Assembly: GCF_026914265.1 (NCBI RefSeq)
Contig: NC_069136.1
Span: 52,941,381-53,005,380, forward strand
Direction: 5' to 3'
DNA: 64,000 bases
DNA from: Mya arenaria
Lineage: Eukaryota > Mollusca > Bivalvia > Myida > Myidae
Positions 13,801 to 24,597 of the stretch are shown here, in pieces; within the stretch, counting starts at the first letter, position 1, and each line of letters opens with the position of its first letter. The notes below the pieces were generated by a model. It ran no database searches. It worked only from the letters and a program-made list of their open reading frames with translations, and was not told where the DNA came from. Both the position numbers and the translations under genes were made by a program.

Positions 13801-16800
13801 ATTATAACATCGTTTTGTTAATTTCATACCCTACAAGTCCATGGTCTATTCTACTAACCAAAAACACAGTTGAATGTCCGTATTGGGAATCAAAAATTAA
13901 CCTAGCAAAACGATTTTATTATTCATTTTTATTTGTTTTTGGATCTCGATAATTCTGTAGTAGATATAGCTGTTGTCGAAAGTTATATAATGTTTCAAAA
14001 TGCCATGTTTAAGTTGTTGAATACGTTTGAATGTCGAATTTATCAGAAAGTAAGAATACATTTTTTTATCAGACGCATCCAGCATTTCGTTTGTGTTAAT
14101 GACACAGAATAAAGGTTATACTGATCAATCATTCAATTGATTAATCAATCATTCAATTGATTAATCAATCAATCAATCAATTAAGAAAAAGAAAAAAAAG
14201 TTTTGTTATAGAATAAATTAAATTCGCAATTTGATGCTCAAACAATAACATGTCATTTTTCGGTAATTCGTTAAATTTCGATTAAAACTATGGCGAGGTC
14301 AAATATTGCCTATTAATCGTTATATACACACATTGCAAAATCTGTTGATGTCGAGCATTTGTATCTAACGCACAGAAAAAAACACAACAACAAACAAATG
14401 AGCAAATGAGCTTTTATCACTTTATTGCCTAAATAATGTACTCGATGATTGCTAGAATTTCTATTAATTTAACCATCATATCAATATGATTGAAATGGAA
14501 GAGTATTAATAATAGCTTAACACTATTTATTTGTGTAGTTTAGTTCTTATTTAACATGTTTATGTTTTGGTAGCAGTAACCGTTATACTTCGGTCTTAAT
14601 TCTTTTAGAATACAACCTACATTTAAAGCCAATGAAATTGCACATAGGCAAGCATTAAGCACTGTTTTACCACATGGATAATTGAAAACAGAACACGCTG
14701 TATAATTGTTTATACGTTGATTTTTTAACATATGGGATAAAATAATACAAATAAAATTATCCAATTTCACTAAATTAGGAGCCTTCACTTAGCAATGTTC
14801 TATGGAAACTTTTAATAAATAAGGACCCTTTTTTACCCATTTAGTAAATCTTGTATTTGCCTTTAACGTGGCTTTAAAATTATGAAGAAAAAATCGAGTG
14901 TATATTTTTGCCACCATAGCATCATAACAACAATGCGGAAATCATGCCAACAGCTCCGCTAAGGCAGATTTTTAGAGACACTATTTGAGGGAAACATACC
15001 GTATAGGCGGGAGTTTAAACGAAACAATGTTCTTGCTCCAAACATGTAATTAATGAACCTGTTAACAGTTAAAAAGAAACAATAAGTAACATGTTACTTT
15101 CTTGTGGTGACTTCTTTTTAAATAATTGATCGTTCACAATTCAGTATTTCATGCTTCACACAATTTCACTCTGCACGGTTTTCTTCTTTATAAATTTTGC
15201 ATTTCTGAAAGGAAGGGTTGTATTATATGTATTTTACAATGTGGTATTGGCCAAATAGTAAAATGCGTAAAAGGGGAGACTTAATTTCGGGTATATATAA
15301 AAATAAGAATGTATTAAGAAACGTATTAATTGTTCTGCGAATATTTTAAGCATATCAACAAACTTAAAAAAAGAAGAAGTTTTATTGTTTGAAAGAAGGA
15401 TTTGTGTAAAATTAAAAAGTCTGTAATATAAGCAATATACCTCGTATGACATGTACATCATGTTTTGTATACTGTTACGGTTTGAAAGAATATAAAAAAA
15501 AGTATGATTTGTTTTGCTGATACTTTTTTTCAAACCTGAGAAAGTCTATGATAGTTTGGATCATACGTCGTATAACTTTTACTGATCCATTACCTTACAG
15601 GTAATAGCACCAATCCACCTTTGACGTATGCATATGTGGAGAAGATGAACCAGACTTTTTACGTCAGATTTGCAAACAAAGGTGACTTGAAAAAAAGCTT
15701 GTGCGCAGAAGGTAAATATCAATTGAGCATGAATATCATTTGTAAATACTAAATGCTGGGGTGAGTGTGAGTTTGAGAGTTCATAAACCGGTTTAAATTG
15801 CTGAGTTTTCACTGACAATGCCAACTCGTTTAGCCCCTAGTCGTGTATCTAAACAGGTTAATTGTATTAAAGCGTACTTTTGTCCGATTGTTACTCTTAG
15901 TAGATAAAACGATTTGGTTTCCAAAGTAACACACCGAGTGTTGTGTTTATACAATTATGATCACATTCAAAGTTACAATAGGGTATTGAAATCATATAGT
16001 GATGCATTTCATAATGATGCTCATTGTTTTGACTTACTGGTAAGAATATATCAAATAATAATGTTTCTTTGTCATTCGAAATTGATATACTAACAGTATA
16101 GTGTAAAACTAGCAATAACACTGTTGAGGTGCGTTTGAGACCGATATGTTTCTCAAATGAGCTGACTTACAAAACATAATATTTTATTTATACCACATTA
16201 ATCAGTACAATTATTCTGGAAGTAATGTTTTGTATTGACCGCATACTTATAGGTACGTTGCCGTCAACCGCTTATGGCAATACAACATACACAGATCAAA
16301 CACAAGCGCCAACATTTAATACAACGCCAATATCGCTTCCGGTACCTGAAGAAACAACAGAATCATCTATAGACAAGGACGAAGGAGGTATATTTAGTGA
16401 TAAATATTCTAGACGGTTAGATCACAAGTAGTTCTTCATAGGTTATGTTCTTGAACTTTGGCAGCGCTTGTGTCACGATCTTTTTCATGTACATTTAAAT
16501 GATATTAATCCTGACCTCAAGCCAAAAAAGTCACAAGGAATAAAACAGAAAGGCAAAAAGAAAGGCGTTTTGAAAAGTCAATAAAACAACACAGATTGAC
16601 GATCGTGTAAGGAATCTAAATATTGGTCATATATGATCAAATGATATTTTAGGATAAGGAGCACAGATAATGAAGTAGCATCATTTCGAATAATAACATT
16701 GATGATAATGGGAAATACTTTCTATGGCGACTAAGATTTTAAAAACATAGATCATTGTCATGTTTCGAACAATCTTTCATTCCCAATTTTGATTATAATT

Positions 16801-17610
16801 TAATCATTAAACCGTTCTGTTACAATGATTTTAGTTATTTCCAGTGTGTGTCGGATAAATCTGAGTCTTGGTCTAATCAGTTAAATTCGAAAATAAAATA
16901 ACAGTTTTATTAAAATTACAGGGTCATCCACTGATATAGTGGTCGGTGTGGTTATTGCTGTGACATTACTTGTTGTTGGAGTACTTGCAGTTATGATTAA
17001 GAGAAGGTAAGGCATTTATAATAATTTTCTCATTATGATGTCCGTTTTGCACTGCTCTTATTTATATTTGTTAATAATTTTTGAGTTAACACCAATATAT
17101 AACATTGGCACTTTATCCTAATCAAAGGTGTATCATATGTTGACCTATATATGTTGACGTATACTCGAAACAAAATGATAAAATACACTTACATTCAATC
17201 GAATTGGAATTTACTGAAACAATCAAATGTGTTCGGAATGCTGGAAGATGATATTTTTTGCAAATGGAATATATAATGCTAAACGTACTTATTATCATTT
17301 AAGTTCAGTTTATTTTGCATGCGTATCTAACAGTATAATTATGATACCTTTCAGGGGCATGCTCAGGGCTTGCTTTAAAAACACCGCGACAGCAAAGTCT
17401 TCAGGACTGCCAGACACAGCGGTGTCCACTTCTTTGGACAATCAACAGCGAGTTGAATATGTTAACACAGCAAACAATGGAATGGACAAAAACACTGGAA
17501 AGAGCATAAAGGGAAATACTTACGAAAAGCTTAACATGACTACGGGTGTTGACAACTATCTCTCAATCGAAAAAATAAATGCAGTCGAGCATGAATATCA
17601 AAATACATGA
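1764..17610 (+). CDS. Gene A: WSC-domain single-pass membrane receptor with ITAM-like tail
   Basis: Ten exons (1764-1824, 5850-6047, 7020-7123, 8506-8641, 9641-9784, 13566-13784, 15601-15711, 16253-16387, 16922-17006, 17355-17610) join at GT-AG sites into 1449 nt, 482 codons plus stop, with no interruption. Order: signal peptide (residues 1-20); lectin-like cysteine-rich unit with FWIG (21-87); WSC-type domain (about 87-167) ending in CGG and SVYTV; second cysteine-rich unit (167-214); half-lectin-like unit with W237, C244, PASI (215-287); unit with one Cys (288-324); Thr/Pro-rich stalk (325-369); membrane helix (about 375-395) followed by KRR; 85-residue tail. The tail has YEKL-x8-YLSI (Y454, Y466), fitting the ITAM spacing, and two YxN sites (Y433, Y479). 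WSC domains bind glycans in some proteins; the ligand here is unknown. Gene B on the minus strand (52206-63870) is a paralogue. Exon joins are predicted, not shown by transcripts. Confidence 0.85.
2690..3160 (+). repeat. Dispersed repeat family R2 (ATATTTGGTATGTAG type)
   Basis: Sub-units recur roughly every 100-170 bp. They share 'TTCTCTGAAA...GCATGGCCAAGACC', 'AATATTTGGTATGTAG' and 'TGTGGTCAAAGC' followed by a CCCCGCCC-rich block. The same blocks return at 4020-4560 and 5196-5440. The type is familiar from mollusc genomes (recognition, not a search). Confidence 0.55.
3178..3900 (+). repeat. Degenerate short tandem array (CTTAGCAACCAATGACTT-like)
   Basis: About 30 imperfect units of roughly 20-24 bp built on 'CCTTAGCAACCAATGACTT'. 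The open frame across it (3277-3543) is a by-product of the repeat. Confidence 0.6.
4020..4560 (+). repeat. Dispersed repeat family R2, second block
   Basis: Includes 'CAAGTGGGCGATACAGGACC', a CCGTCGTCCATCGTCCG run, then 'CTTCTTCTCTGAAGCGCAAG' and 'ATATTTGGTTTGCAT' units matching 2690-3160. Confidence 0.55.
5196..5440 (+). repeat. Dispersed repeat family R2, third block
   Basis: Shares 'GCCCCAGGGCCTCCAGGTTTT' style text, 'AATATCTGGTTTGTTGC' and a terminal 'AGCAATATAAGACC' with the block at 4020-4560, more diverged. Confidence 0.45.
5850..6047 (+). CDS. Gene A exon 2: lectin-like cysteine-rich unit
   Basis: 198 nt, phase 1 in and out. It encodes residues 21-87 with W33, C38, C47, C53 and an FWIGF core (72-76). 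The W...C...FWIG order resembles the N-terminal half of C-type-lectin-like domains, but the unit is too short for a full one. Acceptor TTTTCAG|GTCAG; the donor at 6048 (GTAGGT) was chosen because the GTAAAT five bases on leads to a stop in exon 3. Confidence 0.75.
7020..7123 (+). CDS. Gene A exon 3: first half of WSC-type domain
   Basis: 104 nt, phase 1 to phase 0, residues 87-121: GCG start, ECRRTTGC cysteine pair, FGIQ core (WSC domains usually have YFGLQ here). The gene B exon at 63767-63870 has the same length and nearly the same protein. Confidence 0.8.
8506..8641 (+). CDS. Gene A exon 4: second half of WSC-type domain
   Basis: 136 nt, phase 0 to phase 1, residues 122-167: CKC, TCGEKC, YPCGG, then SVYTV, which is the usual C-terminal cysteine order of WSC domains (C-x-C, C-x3-C, CGG, sVY). 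Acceptor TTTTAG|GGTTTG. Confidence 0.8.
9641..9784 (+). CDS. Gene A exon 5: cysteine-rich unit 2
   Basis: 144 nt, phase 1 in and out, residues 167-214 with C180, C198, C208 and a Tyr/Trp-rich centre (YYKYRPRNDYFWESC). No named domain recognised. Its counterpart in gene B is 150 nt. Confidence 0.75.
10545..10870 (-). repeat. Coding-derived dispersed repeat R3, copy 1
   Basis: The minus strand has an open stretch (10874 to 10650) containing SSIANQLQKYF and SMLVAVMPEMANYK. A plus-strand sequence at 60570-60800 has IANQLHQNF and SMFLAVMPAMANN in the same order, and 61885-61975 matches the continuation (FIP-K/R-GYSK). Two copies with protein-like conservation suggest an old mobile element or duplicated gene fragment. 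The family was not recognised. Confidence 0.5.
11729..12107 (+). repeat. Dispersed repeat family R1, copy 1
   Basis: About 380 bp, matched along its length by 18367-18735: 'ATGCAACAATTTATGAACTT', 'GAAGAACATGAGAACCATG', 'TTTAAAAGTTGACAG', 'GAAAACGACAGTA', ending 'GATAGGCATATAATAAA'. No coding content, no obvious terminal inverted repeats. Confidence 0.7.
13566..13784 (+). CDS. Gene A exon 6: half-lectin-like unit
   Basis: 219 nt, phase 1 in and out, residues 215-287. NWAQAVESC, then KFPASIKSI and NHWTGI follow the W-x2-A-x3-C ... LASI ... FWIGL order of C-type-lectin-like N-terminal halves. It is well conserved in gene B (58527-58724), where seven codons near the start are absent. Confidence 0.75.
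15601..15711 (+). CDS. Gene A exon 7: conserved short unit
   Basis: 111 nt, phase 1 in and out, residues 288-324 (TYAYVEK ... FYVRFAN ... SLC). Identical length in gene B (55547-55657). Two N-glycosylation sequons (NST, NQT). Confidence 0.75.
16253..16387 (+). CDS. Gene A exon 8: Thr/Pro-rich stalk
   Basis: 135 nt, phase 1 in and out, residues 325-369; rich in Thr, Pro and Ser, ending DKDEG. Likely an O-glycosylated stalk before the membrane. The gene B counterpart at 54404-54547 ends in the same DKDEG. Confidence 0.75.
16922..17006 (+). CDS. Gene A exon 9: transmembrane helix
   Basis: 85 nt, phase 1 to phase 2. It encodes about 21 hydrophobic residues (IVVGVVIAVTLLVVGVLAVM) followed by IKRR, giving a type I topology. 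Confidence 0.85.
17355..17610 (+). CDS. Gene A exon 10: cytoplasmic tail with ITAM-like motif
   Basis: Terminal exon, residues 398-482. YEKL (Y454) and YLSI (Y466) are separated by eight residues, matching YxxL/I-x(6-8)-YxxL/I. YVN (Y433) and YQN (Y479) match the pYxN pattern bound by Grb2-type SH2 domains. Stop TGA 17608-17610. The match is to the consensus only; phosphorylation is inference. Confidence 0.8.
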
Positions 17611-17868
17611 ATGCAAAGAGGAACGTAAAATGCAAAGCAAATATTTGTTTTTTAGCTGTTTTTTCATATATGGTACATTTATTTATCAATTACATCCATA
17701 ACATAACGATATGTTTGTATTAACATAAAATGTCATAATATTGCTTTTTTAATGATTCAACATAATTATACATATATTTGTCAGTAAATAATTTTAACCG
17801 GTTCTAAACTGGCTCAAAACAATTGACAAAATACGCAATATTATCCCAGTAATTTTTATTGTTTCATT

Positions 17869-17874
17869 AATAAA
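17869..17874 (+). promoter_or_regulatory. Possible polyadenylation signal of gene A
   Basis: AATAAA about 260 nt after the gene A stop. Several AT-rich alternatives exist nearby, so this is only the best-placed one. Confidence 0.4.
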
Positions 17875-18029
17875 CACAAAAACATATCATATCATATTGT
17901 TTAAGTTTCATTTTGCATGTCAATCAATTTCACCAAACAGTCACAGAAAGCAACATGTTCATAATTGATTAAACGAAGACGGGATTTTCTGATATTACTT
18001 GTGAAGCTAATATTGTCTTCATTTTTAGC

Positions 18030-18290
18030 TCTACTGGCCAAAGGCCAGAAGAGCTTATGCGATGGTAATGTGTACGTAGTATGTGCGTCCGTGCGTTCGT
18101 ACGTCCGTGCGTCCGTGCGTCTGTAAACAATTGCTTGTGAACACCATACAGTCTTCAGTTTTGATTGTATCTCGATATAACTTGTACAGTATTTTAATAT
18201 CCATTAAAGCTCGGTTCCTTTTGAAAACCATCCAGATCCGCCTATGCATACTTAGATTATTGGTCTTGAAAGTATAAAAAAATGCTTTTT
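18030..18290 (+). repeat. Dispersed repeat (CTGGCCAAAGGCCAGAAGAGC type)
   Basis: Starts near 'AGCTCTACTGGCCAAAGG', continues with a CCGTGCGTCCGTGCGTC run and 'AACAATTGCTTGTGAACACC'. This is a familiar element in bivalve genomes (recognition). The two overlapping open frames are repeat shadows. Confidence 0.55.
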
Positions 18291-18366
18291 GTTAGCTAAG
18301 TCTATTTTTAGCCAAGTTTACATGTAAAGTCACAATTGCTTTTTGTTTTGTTTGTTCATGTTTGAT

Positions 18367-18735
18367 TATGCAACAATTTATGAACTTCGAAATAGCAAAC
18401 AACTAGTTCACTGAAGTAGCTGTCTAGATAGTTTTTCTCTGCTTCGTGCTGATCCTCATGGTTCTTTGAAGAACATGAGAACCATGATTCTGAATATTTA
18501 CATGCGCCTGGAACGTGAGTGAAGTTATATAATTGTATTATTTAAAAGTTGACAGGTTTTACCAGGTTTGTTTTATTAAGCGTTTTAGCAAAGCGAAAGT
18601 AGTTCCGAGATTGCACACGGTACTCGCATGATACGGAACCAGAAAACGACAGTATGATGATACGGATTTCTCAATACGACGTGCTGTATTTTCACTGTTG
18701 GATATCGAAAAGGAATTTGATAGGCATATAATAAA
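18367..18735 (+). repeat. Dispersed repeat family R1, copy 2
   Basis: Direct repeat of 11729-12107 with small indels. The third, inverted fragment is at 279-365. Confidence 0.7.
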
Positions 18736-19215
18736 GAATAAGACTGTTCTAGTGTCCTTCAAAATGGCATTTTTATGCCATTGAAAAAATTCCGGGTAGC
18801 TATTATGTAAATAATATCACAGCATTATTTTAATGTTTCGTGTTAATGTTGTTTGATGTCAAAATTATAATCAACACTTTTGTATTTACAGTATATGCAG
18901 CAATTGGTTTATAGGTCCGGGTTTGTAACTATATACTGAATATCTACATCCTTAGCATCCATTGCATACGTATCAGAAACATGTAAGGTAATTTCACTTC
19001 TTGTCCCGTTAGAGGTGTCACGTAATATTTAGCCATGGATTTCCGAAAGCTGTCATAACATAGGTAAATATTATAGATCGCATAAACAGTGTGTGTATAC
19101 CACGTGATAAATTACGTCATATAAGCTATGTCGGATTGCAACATTTTACTTGAAATGAAGACTTAAATCAAAGATAACTTTACTTTTACTACACCATTTC
19201 AAATGAAACAAAGGG

Positions 19216-19437
19216 CAGTCTATGCCGCTTGAAGAGCCCCGCCTTCGTTTTATTACCGGAGTGATTAGTTTCATCAAACACTTCGACAAACATGTTTCCT
19301 ATATAATGGTTTGATAGTGCTCCGTCAGACGGCCGTATTGTGAAAAGGTTTGTCGAAGTGTTTTAAGAAACTGAACTCTCAATCAAACTCTGGTAAAAGA
19401 CCAAAGGCGGGGCTCCGTAAGCGGCGTAGACTTCGTT
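19216..19437. repeat. Foldback (MITE-like) element
   Basis: The outer arms pair: 'GTCTATGCCGCTTGAAGAGC' on the left with the complement of 'CGGGGCTCCGTAAGCGGCGT' on the right. Inner arms 'CACTTCGACAAAC' and 'GTTTGTCGAAGTG' pair too. About 220 bp, no coding content. Confidence 0.65.
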
Positions 19438-22400
19438 ATGTTTAACTTAAAACGGTGAAGAAATAGGAAAGTTTTTTTCGTTTAAAATATTCATTCGAAG
19501 CAAAAAATTGCATTCCGACGTAGCATTTATGACGCAATTTTTCACGTGGTATACACACACTGATGAAATGGCGGGCTTCACAATACCCCGAAGCGACATT
19601 AGTTCTATACGAAAGCGCCTAAGCAGATATGGACGGTTCCGTAAGGGCCAACCAAAACAACGCTGTGCTTGACATCGATACAAACCCAAGTACTAACGGC
19701 TCTATGCGGCTGGAGTTGATCTCTCCATTGTCGGGCTTGAATTTTATTTAGACTCACTTACACATTTTGTTACACATTCATTGAAATTGTACTAAAGTCA
19801 ATGGCATATTGAATTGAATTTGGAGAATAAATATATCCCTGTAAATTCACTTCGGCGTAAAATAATGTCGGTTGATTGACTATTGGTACTGAATAGTTAC
19901 GAGTTTATTTAATTTTATACCAGGCATTATCGAACAAATAAATGTTCACTAGATGTGTTGCCTTTCTCAGCGTTTCGCTTGCTTCAGCTTTATGTCCTAT
20001 ACATAGGAATATAGTTTACATTTCATCATTTTATTTTTGTCAAAGTTATTTTGTTAACAGAAATATTAGGCAGGGTCGGGTTTAAGTATTTCATTCTAGC
20101 CCTGCAGGACCGTCAGGGAGTGTGTTTTCGACATTTTACCATTTTGTGTCAAGGTTGGGGTAGTACTTGAAGTTAACCATCACGTGTCTTTGTTAACGTC
20201 GGAGCTTCTAGCCCCGGAACATTTTGCCTACATTGGGAGCTAGTAATGCAAGCTCTGGAATATCAGTATATAGGGCCCTCTGTAATTATGCCAGACACTT
20301 TACGATTTTTATTAACAATAATTTACTTGACTTCCGACGGGAGTTTACGTCACTTAGCGGCCTTACGAGCCACAACTCACATGTTATAGATAAGTATAAA
20401 AGCAAGAAACGTTATGGCTTTTGTTGTTTTATTTCGCATGATAAAAATAATAACAAGGTTCGTCTCAAAAGATTCACTTTCCATTCCAGTTCCAATGCAT
20501 TTCTTTGCAGATGTTTTCAATGAGATCATTGTCATGGTGTTAGGTGAAAAGAGATACAATCAATGCATCTACCGTATTCTGAGAAATTAAACATATGCCA
20601 TCATACACTGAAGAAATCACAACTCAATTCCTTCAGAATTTGTTATGAAATGGGATTTGTCTTTCTTTTCATTTTGATATGCCTTAAACTAAGCTGACCA
20701 GGGTCAGTGTTCAATATCGTTCTTATACGCATCTGTTATCACATTCAGTCCATTGGCAAGTTATTTCTACAGTAAAATCAACACACTTGGATTATAATCT
20801 TTAAACAAAGTGAAACTCTCAGGTGGTTATAGAATACAGCCCCACCGTAAACAACTGGTATGAAGAATAAGCTTCTGATTACAATTTTGTAAAGATTTGG
20901 AATTTAACTTGTTTGAGCTCTTGAACACATTGAAAACCCTGACAAACAGAAATTATTCATATAATCAGGCACTCAATCAAAATGACGCCAGTACTTATGT
21001 AAAAAACTAAGTCTGACGGTTCAAATACGAGAGGTTCATTTACTCGACTATACAAATTGTAAGTGGTGGATGTTTGATCGTACACTCAAACATTTATCCA
21101 TTCAAGAATAAACTCTGGAATAAAGCCTTGTTTACTTCGGAAAAATAAGCGAGTTATGTGTAAAACTTATCATGAACTAAATAATTTTGGCTGTGATTTG
21201 TACATAATTATGTAAAACTTCAGCTCTTCTGAGACAACATTTCTTCATCCGAGAAAATGACACTATGGCGACTCGAATGCTTCCGAGATATACCATTATG
21301 AACCGGATTATATTTCTAAATGATAAAATTTGTACGTTACCATTTCCCTTCCGCGCGCTGTTAGGACTTTCAGTTATTTGATTTGTGTATAGGATGTTAC
21401 ACGAGATTCAATTTAATAAAAGACCTTATGAAACGAGTTTAGGAAAAATATACAAAGCGAGCCCTTGTCTACATTTATATAGTTTCCGTAACGAGCTTCA
21501 TTACATTTTGTATTAACAGTCAGCAAACATTAGATTTTATTTATTGTATGATACATTCATGTTTCGGTAAAATGTTTGACTTTAAATTAGTATGACAAAT
21601 ATTACAATGTAAATATCAATTGAGAGTTTAACACAATATTAAAGGAGATTGGGCCACGAGTTAAACCAATCATAGTTATTCCAAAAACATCACATTAAAT
21701 ACCCAGCAAAACTGTTTTAAGTAAAACAAATATTTGTAGTATCGAATATTATGTTGTTTAAGTGGAAAACAGAATGCACTAGAAATTAAGTTCTATTCAA
21801 TACATGTATATGGTAATGCAAATTACTGTGTGCTTGATTTGGCACGTTCTATTAAGTTTAAACTGATAAATTAATTTAAATGAGATGCAATAAATGCATG
21901 CTTATATTGAAAATAAATGAAATGCATGAACATTCTGAATGGATCTTATGTCTACATTACACTGTGGTAATTCAACTGCGATCATGTTAAGCTATACCCC
22001 AATGTTTACGACACACTTAAGCGTTACGGGCTAAGAAAAGAGACTCATATTAAAACTATCATCTGATTAGTCGGGATTCTATTTGATTTTGATGCATAGT
22101 TAAGGTTTGTTTGAGCTTTAAATTTTAGTTTATGAAAATGCAATAATTTCCATGTGTTGATAATGTCAAACTTTGCTGAGATCGTCACTTTTTCTTCATT
22201 AATTGACAATTTGACATTAAATAATAATATGTTTTCGCTTAATTATAATGATGAAGTGAAACGATTTGGTTGTATAACTTTTCTATTGTAACTGCATTAT
22301 AATAAAATTAAACTAGAATAATAGTTCAACATTAAGCTTACATTGACAATATGTGATATACTTGCATGTCTGTTTTCTTTCTTTTTTTTCTTTTGTTTGA

Positions 22401-22696
22401 AATCATAGATATTTGTTCAGCGTTTAAAATGTTACTTTGCACGTTTTGTATATGTTTTTGTACTTACTGTTTGAATAAACTAAAGAATCCATGACAAAAA
22501 CAAAGAGAGAGAAAAGTGACACTAATAATTTTCCTTACGACTTTCACCTAAACTTCATTTTGTGAACTAACTTACTTCCCGCACTTTTTATAGGGTTTGA
22601 AATTGAAATGAACTTACTTTTAAGCTGAAAAAGATTAATTTGTTCCCTATTTAAGAGAAATTTCATTATTTTATATGAGAGGTTGAAGAGGACGAA

Positions 22697-22751
22697 ATGA
22701 GTATAATATACTTTGCGTTGATCGTTTTCGGACTTCCTACGTTTATTCATG
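22697..22751 (+). CDS. DUF885 gene exon 1: signal peptide
   Basis: ATG at 22697 opens a hydrophobic leader (MSIIYFALIVFGLPTFIHG), donor ATG|GTAAAT, phase 1, which fits the phase of the exons at 24443 and 33221. Present once, left of the duplication. Confidence 0.7.
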
Positions 22752-24442
22752 GTAAATACATTTTCATTTCAATATTTTAAACCTCAATTCATGAAGCAGT
22801 ATATACGTTTTGTACTTTATCAACATGCAATGACATCAATCGACACTATGTATGTCAAAAGGACAGTATAGGCAGCCGCGGTTAGAGTGATAGCTTTATC
22901 TTAGCCGATATTTGATTTCATGAATTGGGTAGAATATTAAGAGCTCATAAAATTCAATTTTTAAAAATAATTAACAAATACAGCATTAGAAGTGAAAATT
23001 TCATGTATTTAAAGATAAGCCTATATACGCTTATATAGGTTAACTTGATGTAAAACAAAGCTGTCGAGATAACAAACGCCTCATATCACACTGACTCGGC
23101 ATTAAATTTAAACTAGTAATTAGTTATACTCTATGTACTGCATCATTTTGCATAATTCTTAAGTCTCATATTTTATAAACCCTGCAAACAAACTAGTTAA
23201 ATGTTCGTCTGTTGTTGTGTAATGAAGGATGTGGTTTTTATATATATTGTGTCTGTTGACTCGTTTATTGCCTAGAATCCTTGCCGTGTGCCTCTAGACA
23301 GGATTTATTTTTGAATTTTCGCCTACTGGATTTGTCTTTGCTAGCTTACATTGTATCACTGTAAAAAAGAAGAAGTTCTGGTACTTTGATTAGGGGATTA
23401 ATATGCCTGACAAGGCATCGAGTTTGAGTTAGAAACTAGTTAAGAATTATCACTTTGCTTATATAACATTCCATTTACATGTTAAACACAGCTGCAGCAA
23501 ACAGTATGAAGTTCCATTTATTCTTGTTATTATACCCAGTTTAATATTGTACAATTCAAGGCAACCAAATCAATACTCTTTTTTGTCGGATGTCATACAT
23601 ACAAGATACATGTAGTGTGTGTGTACAAAGACAAAACCACTCAACTTCGGAGTTCGAATATATTTATTTACGTTGTCGAATGAAACTTAAACATATAATA
23701 AAACATATAAAAGTATATGCTAATCATATTCATATTATTAATAACACAAAATACAAAGACAATGGACAGTGATCGGTAAATATATCAAGGGAGACTTCGC
23801 GGTTAAATACATAAAACATTCTAAGAACTACGAGTAATAAACTTACCAGGCACGCCTAATAATAATTCATATGAAAGAATATTTCAGCTCAAAGATAAGA
23901 GCAAATATTAAATAACTTAAATATTTCAGCTCAAAGATAAGAGCAAATATAGTAACAACTGTTACAATTGCAATCTTGACTTGCGTCGATGATGATTCAG
24001 AACGGAATGATATATGTGTATATATAAATAAGGGCGTGTGCAATGAAGCGGGAAAAAGGGAAAAGGCATTATGAACCAATCAATAACTCTTATAAATATA
24101 GACAAACTCGCATAACCAGTATTCACGCTCTGACGCACTCGGACATAGACGGACATTGACGGACAGTAACGCAAAGAGGACAATAACCACGTAGCACAAC
24201 ACTTAACACGACGATACACAAACAATACAAGACAATATACGATATAGAACCATACCAAACACACAAACTGATAAAATACTGAAATATGCACCTTGCTACA
24301 TACAGATAAATTTTAGATAACTTTTCACCAGCCAATTATTTTTCTTTGAATCAATCGTGTATTTCAAGAGATACAACAAAAATGTTACGACAAAATTACA
24401 ATACACCTATTCGATGTCATATCAAGCATGCTCATTAACCAG
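22752..24442 (+). other. DUF885 gene intron 1 and left edge of the duplication
   Basis: The duplicated unit starts at about 23124 and is repeated from about 32637. A 31-bp direct repeat containing 'TTTCAGCTCAAAGATAAGAG' lies at 23879-23909 and 23920-23950. Otherwise nothing recognised. Confidence 0.55.
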
Positions 24443-24597
24443 GAACTGCTGAACAAGACCTCAAGAAACTCGAAGAGGATTTCTGGTCATGGCGCATGCG
24501 CAACAACCCTTCAACGTCAACGTCTACGTTCCAGGGACTTAGCAAATACGATGATCTTATGGAATCCTACAATATAACAACGTTCGAAACAAGACGA
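24443..24597 (+). pseudogene. DUF885 copy 1, exon 2
   Basis: 155 nt, phase 1 to 0, intact. N-terminal DUF885 segment EEDFWSWRMRNNPSTSTSTF and KYDDLMESYN. Two codons longer than copy 2. Confidence 0.8.

Larger units (their letters stand above)
13785..17354 (+). other. Gene A introns 6-9
   Basis: Contains an ATTGATTAATCAATC simple repeat at about 14130-14182. No other repeat or RNA gene was recognised in the introns 13785-15600, 15712-16252, 16388-16921 and 17007-17354. Confidence 0.5.
17611..22696. other. Intergenic, repeats only
   Basis: Between gene A and the DUF885 gene. It contains a polyadenylation-type AATAAA, a CTGGCCAAAGGCCAG repeat, an R1 copy and a foldback element at 19216-19437. 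Nothing was recognised in 19440-22696; the short open frames there have no support. Confidence 0.5.
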
